DNA from: Curtobacterium citreum
GTDB taxonomy: Bacteria > Actinomycetota > Actinomycetes > Actinomycetales > Microbacteriaceae
DNA length: 64,000 nt
Direction: 5' to 3'
NCBI RefSeq assembly: GCF_006715175.1
Contig: NZ_VFMQ01000001.1
Coordinates: forward strand, 1,860,001 to 1,924,000
Part shown: positions 50,816 to 59,452 of the stretch, piece after piece
Numbering within the stretch: the first letter of the stretch is position 1
How the letters are laid out: the number at the start of each line of letters is the position of its first letter
The notes under the pieces: model-generated
What the model was told of the DNA's origin: nothing
Databases searched by the model: none
What the model saw: only the letters and a program-made list of their open reading frames with translations
Program-made: the position numbers and the translations under genes

Positions 50816-52930
50816 CTACGGCCGGGGCTTCTTCTCCTGCTCGGGCAGGCGTCCGGCGGCGGCCTCGGCCGCGAACCACGCCGCTGCCTCCTCCTGCCGG
50901 GCACGCTCCTCGCCGAGGGCGATCGGCGCCCGGACGTGCTCCGGCTCGTAGCCGAACGACTCGATCAGCTGCGGGACGATCGGCCGGATGCGGGCGACGA
51001 GCCGGTCGACGTACGCCGACACCGCGCGACCGCGCTGGGCCGACAGCCGACCGTGCAGCAGGTACCAGTCCAGGTGCTGCTCGAGCAGCCCGAGGGCGAA
51101 CAGGTCGCGCAGCCAGACCAGCGTGCGTCGGGTGTCGCCGGGGGCGACCTCCTCGATCGCGTCCGTGAACGCCTCCCACTGCATGAGCTCCGCGTGCGCC
51201 TTCGCCGCCTCGATCAGCTCGTGCTGCGAGCGGTTCAGGAGCTTCGCCGCCTTCGCTCGGTCCTTGCCGGCCGAGGCGAGCCGCAGTCCGATCTCGGTCA
51301 CCATCGTGTCGACGCGGCCCTGGAGCAGCTCGCGCTGCGTCCGGGGGTCCTGCAGGTCGGTGACGGAGGCCGCGAGCGACCCGCGGTCGGCGACGGTCTG
51401 CCCGAGCCGGCGCAGGCCGGACGCGTCGGCGAGCTTCGCGGCCGCCTGGGCGGCGACGAAGCGGGCCGTCGACGCCGGGTCGCGCGGGGCGCGGGCGCGG
51501 AAGTCGGTGAGGAGCCGCTTGCCGACGAGCTGCAGCAGGATCGTGTTGTCGCCCTCGAACGTCACGTAGACGTCGAGGTCGGCGCGGAGACCGGTGAGGC
51601 GGTTCTCGGCGAGGAACCCGGCGCCACCGCAGGCCTCGCGGCACTCCTGCAGGGTCTCGAGCGCCGACCAGGTCGACATCGACTTGAACGCCGCGGCCTG
51701 GGTCTCCAGGTCCTCGCGGCGCTGCGGGGTGTCCTCGCGCCCGCTGAACACGTCGTCGAACGTGCGCAGGAGCTTCTCGTGCGCGAACGACTGCGCGAAC
51801 ACCGTCGCGAGCCGGGGGATCAGGCGACGCTGGTGTCGGCCGTAGTCGAGCAGCACGCCCTCGTCACCGCCGCCGGTCGGGAACTGCCGACGCTCCATCG
51901 CGTAGGTCAGGGCGATCTGCAGCCCGATCTTCTGCGCGACCACGGCCGCACCGTCGAGCGAGACCCGACCCTGCACGAGGGTGCCGAGCATCGTGAAGAA
52001 GCGGCGTCCGGGCGAGGCGATGGGGGAGCTGTACGTGCCGTCCTCGGCGACGTCGCCGTACCGGTTGAGCAGGTTCGTGCGGGGGACCCGGACGTGGTCG
52101 AACCAGAGCCGGCCGTTGTCGATGCCGTTCAGGCCGCCCTTGACGCCGTCGTCCTCGCCGCCGACGCCGGGCAGGAAGGCGCCCTCGACGTCGCGGAGCG
52201 GCACGTAGAAGGCGTGCACGCCGTGGTCGACGCCCGCGGTGACGAGCTTCGCGAACACGACGGCTGCTCTGCCGTGCAGGGCTGCGTTGCCGATGTAGTC
52301 CTTCCACGCACCGCGGAACGGCGTGTGGATCTCGAACTCCTGCGTCGCCGGGTCGTAGGTCGCCGTCGTCGCGATGCTCTGGACGTCCGAGCCGTGCCCG
52401 GTCTCCGTCATGGCGAAGCAGCCGGGCACGTCGAAGCGGATGATCCCCGGCAGGAACTCGCGGTGGTTCCGCTCGGTGCCCAGGTGGTGCACGGCCGAGC
52501 CGAACAGTCCCCACTGCACGCCGGCCTTGATCTGGAGCGACGGGTCGGCGGTGGTCAGCTCCTCGAACGCGGCGAGGTTGCCGCCGTGGTTCTCCTGCCC
52601 GCCGAACTCGAGCGGGTACGGACGCTGGATCGCGCCGGCGTCGACCAGGATGCGGAGCTGCTCGAGCGCACGGGCACGGTGCTCGGGGACCGGCTGGCCC
52701 TCGATCTTGTGCACCGCGGGGTCCTTCGTCAGTCGACGGGAGATCCGGCGGTCCTCGGCCCACCGTCCGAGCAGGAGCTCGCCGAGGAGCGTCGTGTCGA
52801 TGCGGACGTCGGTGTCCGTCGAGCCGACCGGGGTGCCGGCCGCCGGGTCGCCGGCGGCGCTGGCGTTCGGGGCCTCGGTCGCCGGGGCTGCGGTCGTCGA
52901 GCTGGGGCGTGCGGGTGCGGTGTCGACCAT
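50816..52930 (-). CDS. Acyl-CoA oxidase/dehydrogenase
   Basis: A 704-residue flavoprotein with acyl-CoA oxidase length and layout. GCFAMTETGHGSDVQSIATT is the FAD/substrate block, and EACGGAGFLAENRL plus YVTFEGDNTILLQLVGKRLL include the catalytic Glu of FEGDN. A 60-residue low-complexity N-terminus precedes the domain. AGGAAGG lies before the ATG at 52930. It oxidises acyl-CoA to enoyl-CoA, passing electrons to oxygen in true oxidases. No other beta-oxidation genes are adjacent, so chain length and physiological role are open. Confidence 0.88.
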   Translation of the reverse strand: MVDTAPARPSSTTAAPATEAPNASAAGDPAAGTPVGSTDTDVRIDTTLLGELLLGRWAEDRRISRRLTKDPAVHKIEGQPVPEHRARALEQLRILVDAGAIQRPYPLEFGGQENHGGNLAAFEELTTADPSLQIKAGVQWGLFGSAVHHLGTERNHREFLPGIIRFDVPGCFAMTETGHGSDVQSIATTATYDPATQEFEIHTPFRGAWKDYIGNAALHGRAAVVFAKLVTAGVDHGVHAFYVPLRDVEGAFLPGVGGEDDGVKGGLNGIDNGRLWFDHVRVPRTNLLNRYGDVAEDGTYSSPIASPGRRFFTMLGTLVQGRVSLDGAAVVAQKIGLQIALTYAMERRQFPTGGGDEGVLLDYGRHQRRLIPRLATVFAQSFAHEKLLRTFDDVFSGREDTPQRREDLETQAAAFKSMSTWSALETLQECREACGGAGFLAENRLTGLRADLDVYVTFEGDNTILLQLVGKRLLTDFRARAPRDPASTARFVAAQAAAKLADASGLRRLGQTVADRGSLAASVTDLQDPRTQRELLQGRVDTMVTEIGLRLASAGKDRAKAAKLLNRSQHELIEAAKAHAELMQWEAFTDAIEEVAPGDTRRTLVWLRDLFALGLLEQHLDWYLLHGRLSAQRGRAVSAYVDRLVARIRPIVPQLIESFGYEPEHVRAPIALGEERARQEEAAAWFAAEAAAGRLPEQEKKPRP

Positions 52931-53059
52931 GCGTGGAGCCTTCCTGAACTGCTCTGTCCGTGTTGCAGAACCCACGCTAGGCACCGCGACCGACAGTCGC
53001 GTGAACGCCGTGTCCGCCGAACAAGACCGTCGCGCTGCCCGGCTCGCGCGTGGTGGGAA

Positions 53060-53081
53060 CCCTCCAAAACGCGCCGGAGGG
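53060..53081. promoter_or_regulatory. Hairpin with T-rich end upstream of the POT transporter
   Basis: CCCTCC-AAAACGCGCC-GGAGGG followed by ATTTTGTT, in the 211-bp divergent gap between the oxidase and the transporter. It looks like a small intrinsic terminator or attenuator 61 bp before the transporter ATG; an operator is also possible. Nothing else clear is seen in the gap. Confidence 0.4.
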
Positions 53082-53141
53082 ATTTTGTTCGCACCCCTGC
53101 TCGATTCGGCCGTCGTCGCGAGCGCGGGGCACAGTGGACGG

Positions 53142-54605
53142 ATGTCCAGCACCACCGCACCCGACTCCCGGGAGCACAAGCGCACCTTCTTCGGGCAGCC
53201 GTTCGAGCTGTCCACACCGTTCGCGGTCGAGCTCTGGGAACGGTTCTCGTTCTACGGCATGCAGGGGATCGTCCTCCTGTACATGTACTACACGGCGTCG
53301 CAGGGCGGCCTCGGCATCAGCGAGGGCATCGCCACCGGCATCATGGGCGCCTACGGCGGCGCGGTGTACCTCTTCACCATCGCGGGGGCGTGGGTCGCCG
53401 ACCGGCTCGCGGGCGCGGACCGGACGCTGTTCGGCAGTGCGATCGTCGTGATGGCCGGGCACGTGGCACTGGCGCTCGTCCCGGGGGTCGCCGGGGTCGG
53501 GATCGGCCTGGTGCTCATCGCGCTCGGGTCCGGTGGCCTCAAGGCGACCGCGACCACCATCGTCGGCGGGCTGTACAGCCGCGACGACCCCCGGCGCGAC
53601 GCCGGCTTCTCGCTGTACTACCTCGGCGTGAACCTCGGCGCCTTCGCCGGCCCGCTGCTCACCGGGCTGCTACAGAGCACCCTCGGCTTCCACTTCGGCT
53701 TCGGACTCGCGGCGATCGGCATGGCGGCGGGGCTCGTGCAGTACGCGATCCGCCGTCCGAAGCTCCCGGACGCCGTCCGGCACGTCACGAACCCGGTCGA
53801 CCGTCGTCGGCTGCCCCTGCTCGGCGGGATCGTCGCCGTCGTGCTCGTGCTCGTCGTGGTGTCCGTCCTGACGGGGCTCCTGACCGTGCGGAACCTGCCG
53901 ACCGTCGTGGTCGCCGTCGTGGTCGTCGCGACGATCGCCTACTTCGTCGTGATCCTGTCGAGCGGACTCACCGCCGACGAGCGGTCCCGCGTCGTCGCCT
54001 TCATCCCGCTGTTCATCGCGAGCGCGGTGTTCTGGTCGCTGTACCAGCAGCAGTTCACCGTCGTCACGGTGTACTCCGACCAGCGCCTCGACCGGTCGTT
54101 CTTCGACTGGACGATGCCGGTCTCGTGGATCCAGTCGATCAACCCGGTGTTCATCATCGTGCTGTCCGGCGTCTTCGCGGCGATGTGGACGAAGCTCGGT
54201 GCCCGGCAGCCCTCGACCCCGACGAAGTTCGCGCTCGGCACGGGCATCATGGGCATCGCGTTCCTGCTGTTCCTGCCCTTCGTCGGCACCGGGGAGAACG
54301 GCACGCCGCTTGTGGCCCTCGTCGCGATCCTGCTCGTCTTCACGCTCGCCGAGCTGCTGCTCTCGCCGGTCGGCCAGTCCGTCGCGACGAAGCTCGCGCC
54401 GCCGAAGTTCCAGACGCAGATGGTCGCGCTGTTCTTCCTGTCGGTGTCGCTCGGCACCGCGGTGACCGGTGTCCTGTCGGCCTACTACGACCCGACGGAC
54501 GAGGCCCCGTACTTCACGGTGCTCGGCCTCGTCGCGGTCGTCGTGGGTGTCGTGCTGCTCCTGCTCGCGAAGCCGGTGCTGAAGGCCATGCGGGGCATCC
54601 GGTAA
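53142..54605 (+). CDS. POT-family proton-coupled di/tripeptide transporter
   Basis: A 487-residue major-facilitator protein. The proton-coupling ExxERFxxY motif appears as ELWERFSFYGM near residue 30. GSGGLKATATTIVGGLYSRD, GFSLYYLGVNLGAFAGPLL and FIASAVFWSLYQQQFTVV are the other POT signatures. About 14 helices are expected. The ATG at 53142 is preceded by GGACGG. It imports small peptides; a 35-residue peptide gene follows within 43 bp and may be co-transcribed. Confidence 0.9.
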   Translation: MSSTTAPDSREHKRTFFGQPFELSTPFAVELWERFSFYGMQGIVLLYMYYTASQGGLGISEGIATGIMGAYGGAVYLFTIAGAWVADRLAGADRTLFGSAIVVMAGHVALALVPGVAGVGIGLVLIALGSGGLKATATTIVGGLYSRDDPRRDAGFSLYYLGVNLGAFAGPLLTGLLQSTLGFHFGFGLAAIGMAAGLVQYAIRRPKLPDAVRHVTNPVDRRRLPLLGGIVAVVLVLVVVSVLTGLLTVRNLPTVVVAVVVVATIAYFVVILSSGLTADERSRVVAFIPLFIASAVFWSLYQQQFTVVTVYSDQRLDRSFFDWTMPVSWIQSINPVFIIVLSGVFAAMWTKLGARQPSTPTKFALGTGIMGIAFLLFLPFVGTGENGTPLVALVAILLVFTLAELLLSPVGQSVATKLAPPKFQTQMVALFFLSVSLGTAVTGVLSAYYDPTDEAPYFTVLGLVAVVVGVVLLLLAKPVLKAMRGIR

Positions 54606-54648
54606 CCTGGAGCGGACCAGCCCGGCCCCGTCACCACAGGAGTCCACC

Positions 54649-54756
54649 ATGCTCGAACTCATCGCAGGCGTCATCATCGGCATCGGCGTCCTCGGGGGCG
54701 TCGGCTTCTGCATGGCCGTCGCCGCGATGATGAAGAGCGGCTCCGAGGAGTACTAG
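54649..54756 (+). CDS. 35-residue single-helix membrane peptide
   Basis: ATG preceded by a strong AGGAG at 7 bases. It reads MLELIAGVIIGIGVLGGVGF, then CMAVAAMM and a polar tail KSGSEEY. One helix of about 24 residues spans most of it, so it probably sits in the membrane with a short charged tail. It lies 43 bp after the peptide transporter gene. No family known to me; it could be a transporter regulator or a stand-alone small protein. Confidence 0.65.
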   Translation: MLELIAGVIIGIGVLGGVGFCMAVAAMMKSGSEEY

Positions 54757-54790
54757 GCCTCGCCGCCCCGGGGCCCGTCGCGGCCCGGGG

Positions 54791-55099
54791 TCACTCCGCC
54801 GGTTCGACCGGCACCAGTTGACGACCCAGGACGGTCGCGCGCTCGAACGGGCCGCGGCCGTCCTCGGTGTGTACGGGCTCGTCGAAGGCGACCACCCACG
54901 CGCGCTGGACGCCGCCGAGCTGGTTCCCGCCCGGCGCCACGACGACCCCGACGGGCTCGCCGACCCAGCGGTCCCCGCCGCGCTCCGACGGGACGACCCG
55001 GACGAGGGCGCCGATCCCGATGCCGCTCCCGCTGCCGTTGCGGCTCCCGTTGCCGGAGGCGTCGTCGGGCCGGGGGCGGGGAGGTCGTCGTCCGAACAC
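54791..55099 (-). CDS. Hypothetical protein downstream of jetC
   Basis: About 102 residues from the GTG at 55099. A basic start (GRRPPRPRPDD) and a Gly/Ser/Asn linker lead to GIGALVRVVPSERGGDRWVG, EPVGVVVAPGGNQLGGVQRA and WVVAFDEPVHTEDGRGPFER. The compact beta-rich pattern resembles small SH3-like domains, but no family is assigned. It occupies the place where jetD would be expected but is far too short and has no TOPRIM motif. The gap to jetC is 208 bp. Confidence 0.55.
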   Translation of the reverse strand: MFGRRPPRPRPDDASGNGSRNGSGSGIGIGALVRVVPSERGGDRWVGEPVGVVVAPGGNQLGGVQRAWVVAFDEPVHTEDGRGPFERATVLGRQLVPVEPAE

Positions 55100-55120
55100 C
55101 CGCTCACCGTACCGCGCGTC

Positions 55121-55172
55121 CCCGGACGCCCCGGACGCTCCGGACGCCCCGGACGCGCCCGGACGCGCCCGG
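55121..55172. repeat. 9-bp tandem repeat
   Basis: About six copies of CCCGGACGC, slightly varied, just upstream of the 102-residue gene. Simple GC-rich repeat, possibly variable in length. Confidence 0.65.
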
Positions 55173-55256
55173 AACCCGAGCGCGGCTCCGCGAGCGTGCA
55201 CGACGTGCCGCGTGCGCATCGTCCGGCGGGCGCGAAGTGTCGGCGGGGGACGGCGA

Positions 55257-55276
55257 GCGTGCCACATGTGGCACGC
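55257..55276. promoter_or_regulatory. 20-bp perfect palindrome after jetC
   Basis: Half-site GCGTGCCACA followed by TGTGGCACGC, no loop, 31 bp beyond the jetC stop. Protein-binding symmetry rather than a hairpin loop. It may control the 102-residue gene (start 55099) or mark the end of the jet operon. Confidence 0.55.
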
Positions 55277-55307
55277 GCGTCCGCCCCCTCGCCCCGCCGC
55301 GCCGCGC

Positions 55308-58300
55308 CTACGCCCGGGCGATCTCCGTGATGGACGAGTGGCCCGTGTCGGGGTGCTTCCGCATCGACAGCAGCCGCTCCATCGAGGGCTCGAGCGCCGT
55401 GACCTTGTCGAGCGGCGCACTCACCACGAGCTGGAACCCGAGCCGGAGCCACGCCGTCACGGCACGCCCCGCGAACTCCGAGTCCGCCTTGATGAACGCT
55501 TCGTCGAGGAACACCGGCGCGAACCGGGGCCGTGGACGGGTCTCGTCGCCGAGCTGGTAGCGCAGGGCCGCCCCGACGATGAACGCGACGAGCTCCTGCG
55601 TCTCGCCGCCGGACTTGTCGCCGAGCGAGGAGTACACGCCCAGGTCGTTGCCGTCCACGTCGTACCGGACGGCCGTGATCTCCATGTGCCGGCGGACGTC
55701 GAGCACCGCGTCGCGCTGCGTCGTGCGCCCACGGGACCCGCCCGGCTCCGGCCGGATGACGGCCATGAACCGGCGGAGCCGTCGGAAGCGGGTCTCGAGC
55801 ACGTCGTCGGTCAGCTCCGTGTCCACCGAGGCCGACAGGGCGCGGAGCTCCCGGCGGAACGCCGTGACGTCCTCGCGCGTGACCCGGCGGATCTGGATCT
55901 TCAGACGGTCCCGGTTCGCACCGAAGGGCAGCTCGCGGAGGATCTCGTTGACGGGTTCGAGCCGCTCCTCGATCTCGACGACCGCCCGGTCGAAGGCTCC
56001 GGCGAGCGGCACGAGGTCCTCGCCGCTCCACTGCGACAGCCGACGACGCCACTCGGTGCGTCGGGCGTGCAGCCCGGTGGCGACGATCTCCTCGAGGATC
56101 GCGTGGTAGTCCGGCCACGACGCGACGCCGGTGCCGAGGTTCGGGTCCGGCCACGCGTCCTGGTACCGCTGGAACGTCACGGTCAGGGCGTTCGAGGCCG
56201 CCGCAGCCCCGTCGAGCGCCTGGGTGAGCCGCTCCTCGAGTCGCCGGCGCAGGCGGCGGGTGGCGTCGTCGAAGCCGTCGATGCCCTCGGGGGCGCCGAC
56301 CTCCTCGAAGGTCTCGGCCAGCAGCTGCGCCTGCGCGTCGTCTGGCACGCTCCCCGGTGCCGAGTCGAAGCGCTCGAGGATGTCCGCGGCGGCGTCCTGC
56401 CCGTCGACGAGCACCGCGTGGCGCTCCTCGAGCCGGGTCACCTGCTGCCGGGCGCTCGCGCGTCGGTCCGCTGCCTCGTCCAGGGACCGGCGGAGACGGG
56501 CCACGGACTCGCGGAGCGTGCGGAGGCCGTCGTCCGCGGCGAGCAGGGCCTGGCGTTCGGCGTCGAGCCGCGCGAGCGACTCGTCCGCACCGGCGACGTC
56601 GATGCCGTCCCACGTCGCGTCCACCAAGTGCTCGTGGGCGGCGCGGACGACGTCGAGCGCGGCGAGGTCCTGGGCGACGTCCGTGCGGCGGGCCTCGAGG
56701 GTCGCGAGGTCCTGCGCGATCGCCGCGAGCTCCTGCTCGACCGCGGCCACGCGGGCCTCGTTCGTGAACCCGATGACGTTCGACTGCCGCCGGTCGCCAT
56801 GCGCGCCGCGCTTGCCGTCACGGAGCTGTCCGGACGGGGTGACCCGGCGGCCGCCGCCACCGAGCTCGGCGGCGGTGTCGACGCAGCGGGCGTCGATCCG
56901 GTCCGACTCGATGCGCTCCCGCACCCACGTGCTGAAGGGGGAGTCCTTGATGGTGAGCTTGCCGGAGACCATCGCGGGGTCGCCGTCGAGGTCGAGGTGC
57001 GGCCCGGTCGGGACGCCCTCGAACTGCACCCGGACGGGCAGCCGCAGGGCGTCGATCGCCTGGCTGAAGTCGGCGAGCCGGTCCTGGTCGACCAGGAGCG
57101 TGCGGGCGACCGGCGCCAGGACGGACTCGATCGCCGTGCGCCACTGCTCCTCGCCGGGGAGCACGTCGAGGAGCTCCGCGACGTACGGCAGCGACTCGGG
57201 GTCGATCCCGGCCGCGCGCGCCATCGCCAGGCGTGCCTCGTGCATCGGCAGCGGCATCGCACCCTGCCGGTGCTCGAGCGACTGCCGCTCCTGCCGCAGG
57301 GTCCGCTCGCGGTCGAGCAGCGGGTACTCCTCGCGGGTCAGCGCGTCGCGGCGCTGGTCGAGGGCGACGCGCTGCCGGGCGACCGAGCCGAGGAACTCCC
57401 GCGAGGTCCGCTGCGCCGCGCCGAACGCGGCCTCGGTGTCGAGCGTCAGCCCGAGCGGCGCGGTGCGCTCCTCGAACGTGGCCCGGGTCCGGGCGATGGT
57501 GTCCCGCTCGCGCGTGCCGCGGTCGATGCGGTCCTCGAGCTGCGCGAGCGCGTTGCCGCCCTGGTCGCGCAGGCGCCCCTCGGCCTCGCGGAGCTCGATC
57601 TCGACGGCGGCGTGCCGGGCCTCGGTCGCGGCGACGTCGGCGCGGGCCGCCGTGCGCTCGCGGGTGTTCCGGTCGACCTCGGCGTCGAGCAGGGCGCGCT
57701 TGCGCGAAGCCGTCCAGTGCGCGAAGGGGGAGACCTCGGCGCCGGGGGCGATGCCGTCCAGTGCCGCCGCGGCCGCGCGGGACCGTTCGATCTCGGCGTG
57801 CAGGTCGACGATCGGCTCGAGGATGCGGACCTTGCGCTCCTCGGTGTCCATCGCCTCGTACGCCTCGTCGAGGGCGGAGAAGTGCGCGAGCGCCCGGTCG
57901 GCGGCGTCGTACGTCCCAGGCGTCTCGAGCACCAGGGACTTGTACAGCGCGTCGACGGTCGGCAGGTGCTGGCCGGCCTGGATGCGGGCGAGCAGGCGCA
58001 TCGCCCGGTTGCCGCCGCCCGAGTCGCCGATCCCGAGCCGGGTCTGCAGCGTGTACGCGAGCTCCTGGTAGGTGTCCCGCACGACGAGCCCCGGCACCCG
58101 GCTGGTCAGCTCGAGGTGGTGGAACCGGGACGGCACGAACTCCTCGAGCCGGCGCAGGTCGAACGTGTCGTCGACCGTCGCCATGGTCATCTGGATGTCG
58201 CCGACGCCCCGCGCCCGCTTCGGCACGACGTAGGTCCGCAGCACGGTGAAGCGCCGTTCGTCGTCGTTCCGGAACGTCACCGCGACCGCGCCCCACGTGG

Positions 58301-58688
58301 TCTGGTCGTCCCCGCGCAGGTTGACGTCGCGCAGGGCGCCGGTCTCCGGGTCCCGTCGCGTGTCGACCTTGCCGCGCAGGTAGGTGAGCAGGTTGCGCTG
58401 GTCGGCGCTCCGGGCGCGCCCGGTGGTCGCGTCGTTCGACGCGCCGTTGAACGGCACGTCCGACGGCATCATGACCGCCAGGTACGCGTCCATCAGGGTC
58501 GACTTGCCGGTGCCGGAGGCGCCGGAGATCAGCGTCGCGGTGCCGGACAGCTCGACGTGCCGGTGGCCGTGGAAGCCGCCCCAGTTGACGACCTGCATCG
58601 ACTCAGCACGCCACTGCGCGACGGTGTCGAAGAGCGCGTCCATGCCCCAGGCGGGCACGCCGGCGGGGTCGGTCGCGGTGTCGGTCAT
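55308..58688 (-). CDS. jetC: JetC: SMC/MukB-like ATPase of a Wadjet-type complex
   Basis: A 1126-residue SMC-like protein. The Walker A GASGTGKS is at residues 56-63. Long coiled-coil arms (for example RTDVAQDLAALDVVRAAHEH) surround a hinge-like region near residues 500-600 (EEQWRTAIESVLAPVARTLL; RQSNVIGFTNEARV). The C-terminal head has the signature SGGETQELVAF at 1026 and Walker B PVFLDEAFIKAD near 1060. The ATG overlaps the jetB stop (ATGA). JetABC forms a loop-extruding complex that in Wadjet systems detects circular plasmids for JetD to cut. Confidence 0.88.
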   Translation of the reverse strand: MTDTATDPAGVPAWGMDALFDTVAQWRAESMQVVNWGGFHGHRHVELSGTATLISGASGTGKSTLMDAYLAVMMPSDVPFNGASNDATTGRARSADQRNLLTYLRGKVDTRRDPETGALRDVNLRGDDQTTWGAVAVTFRNDDERRFTVLRTYVVPKRARGVGDIQMTMATVDDTFDLRRLEEFVPSRFHHLELTSRVPGLVVRDTYQELAYTLQTRLGIGDSGGGNRAMRLLARIQAGQHLPTVDALYKSLVLETPGTYDAADRALAHFSALDEAYEAMDTEERKVRILEPIVDLHAEIERSRAAAAALDGIAPGAEVSPFAHWTASRKRALLDAEVDRNTRERTAARADVAATEARHAAVEIELREAEGRLRDQGGNALAQLEDRIDRGTRERDTIARTRATFEERTAPLGLTLDTEAAFGAAQRTSREFLGSVARQRVALDQRRDALTREEYPLLDRERTLRQERQSLEHRQGAMPLPMHEARLAMARAAGIDPESLPYVAELLDVLPGEEQWRTAIESVLAPVARTLLVDQDRLADFSQAIDALRLPVRVQFEGVPTGPHLDLDGDPAMVSGKLTIKDSPFSTWVRERIESDRIDARCVDTAAELGGGGRRVTPSGQLRDGKRGAHGDRRQSNVIGFTNEARVAAVEQELAAIAQDLATLEARRTDVAQDLAALDVVRAAHEHLVDATWDGIDVAGADESLARLDAERQALLAADDGLRTLRESVARLRRSLDEAADRRASARQQVTRLEERHAVLVDGQDAAADILERFDSAPGSVPDDAQAQLLAETFEEVGAPEGIDGFDDATRRLRRRLEERLTQALDGAAAASNALTVTFQRYQDAWPDPNLGTGVASWPDYHAILEEIVATGLHARRTEWRRRLSQWSGEDLVPLAGAFDRAVVEIEERLEPVNEILRELPFGANRDRLKIQIRRVTREDVTAFRRELRALSASVDTELTDDVLETRFRRLRRFMAVIRPEPGGSRGRTTQRDAVLDVRRHMEITAVRYDVDGNDLGVYSSLGDKSGGETQELVAFIVGAALRYQLGDETRPRPRFAPVFLDEAFIKADSEFAGRAVTAWLRLGFQLVVSAPLDKVTALEPSMERLLSMRKHPDTGHSSITEIARA

Positions 58689-59452
58689 GCGCTCGGCTCG
58701 CCTTCGTCGTCGGTGTCGGTGGGCTCGGCCGGGAGGCTCGTCCCGGCGCCGTCCGTCGGCTCGCCACCGGCGGCGGTCGCGTCGCGCAGCCAGTGCTCGA
58801 GCTCGCGGAGCTGCTCGAGGGGGAGGAGCACCTCGACGACGCTGGCCACCCGGAAGCGGTCCGGGTCGGAGGTCCTCACGAGGACCCGGGCGGTCACCAG
58901 GCGGTCGATCGCCTTCGCGACGCGGGACTCGTCCCGGGTGCGGTCGGTCGACGGCGGGAGGAACCCGGCGACGTGCCCGGTGATCTCGGACCGGTCGACG
59001 ACGACCTGGTCCAGGCCCGGGCGGGGGTCGGCGCGCAGCCGCATCCGCAGGTAGACGAGGACGATCGTCTCCTCGCGCGTGTACGGGACGTCGCGCAGCA
59101 GCGTCGGGAAGGCCCGGCGCTGGCTCTCCGAGCGGGCCTGGCGCTTCCAGGCGACCTCGCGGTCCCGGTCGACGTGCAGTTCGAGGAACAGGTCGTTCAG
59201 CCGCGAGCGGAGCTGGTGCTCGCCGTCCAGCACCGCGCGCCACTCGTCGGCGTGCGTGCGGGCGCTGACGTACGTGCTGCGGAGCAGCGCGACGAGCGCG
59301 CGCCGCTGCGGCTCGTCGAGCCGTCCCTCGTCGCCCTCGAAGAGGGCGAACGTGGTCTCGTCGCGTTCGTCGTCACCGGTCGTGTCGACGACGCCGAGGT
59401 CCGTCTCGTCGCGGTCCACGCTGTCGACGGGAGCCGTCGTCGTGTCGCTCAC
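58685..59452 (-). CDS. jetB: JetB: DUF4194 (KITE/MksE-like) subunit
   Basis: A 255-residue protein with an acidic N-terminus (ETDLGVVDTTGDDERDE). The winged-helix DUF4194 core contains EGRLDEPQRRALVALLRSTY, LFLELHVDRDREVAWKRQAR, LLRDVPYTREETIVLVYLRM and KAIDRLVTARVLVRTSDPDR. The GTG has AGGAGG upstream and overlaps the jetA stop (GTGA). It bridges the kleisin JetA and the ATPase JetC. An acidic C-terminal tail (PTDTDDEGEPSA) is present. Confidence 0.88.
   Translation of the reverse strand: MSDTTTAPVDSVDRDETDLGVVDTTGDDERDETTFALFEGDEGRLDEPQRRALVALLRSTYVSARTHADEWRAVLDGEHQLRSRLNDLFLELHVDRDREVAWKRQARSESQRRAFPTLLRDVPYTREETIVLVYLRMRLRADPRPGLDQVVVDRSEITGHVAGFLPPSTDRTRDESRVAKAIDRLVTARVLVRTSDPDRFRVASVVEVLLPLEQLRELEHWLRDATAAGGEPTDGAGTSLPAEPTDTDDEGEPSA

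Noticed and set aside
54867..59054. A nearly 1400-codon plus-strand frame opposite jetC
   Set aside because: Antisense shadow of jetC caused by high GC; no recognisable domain, while jetC has Walker A, signature and Walker B motifs.
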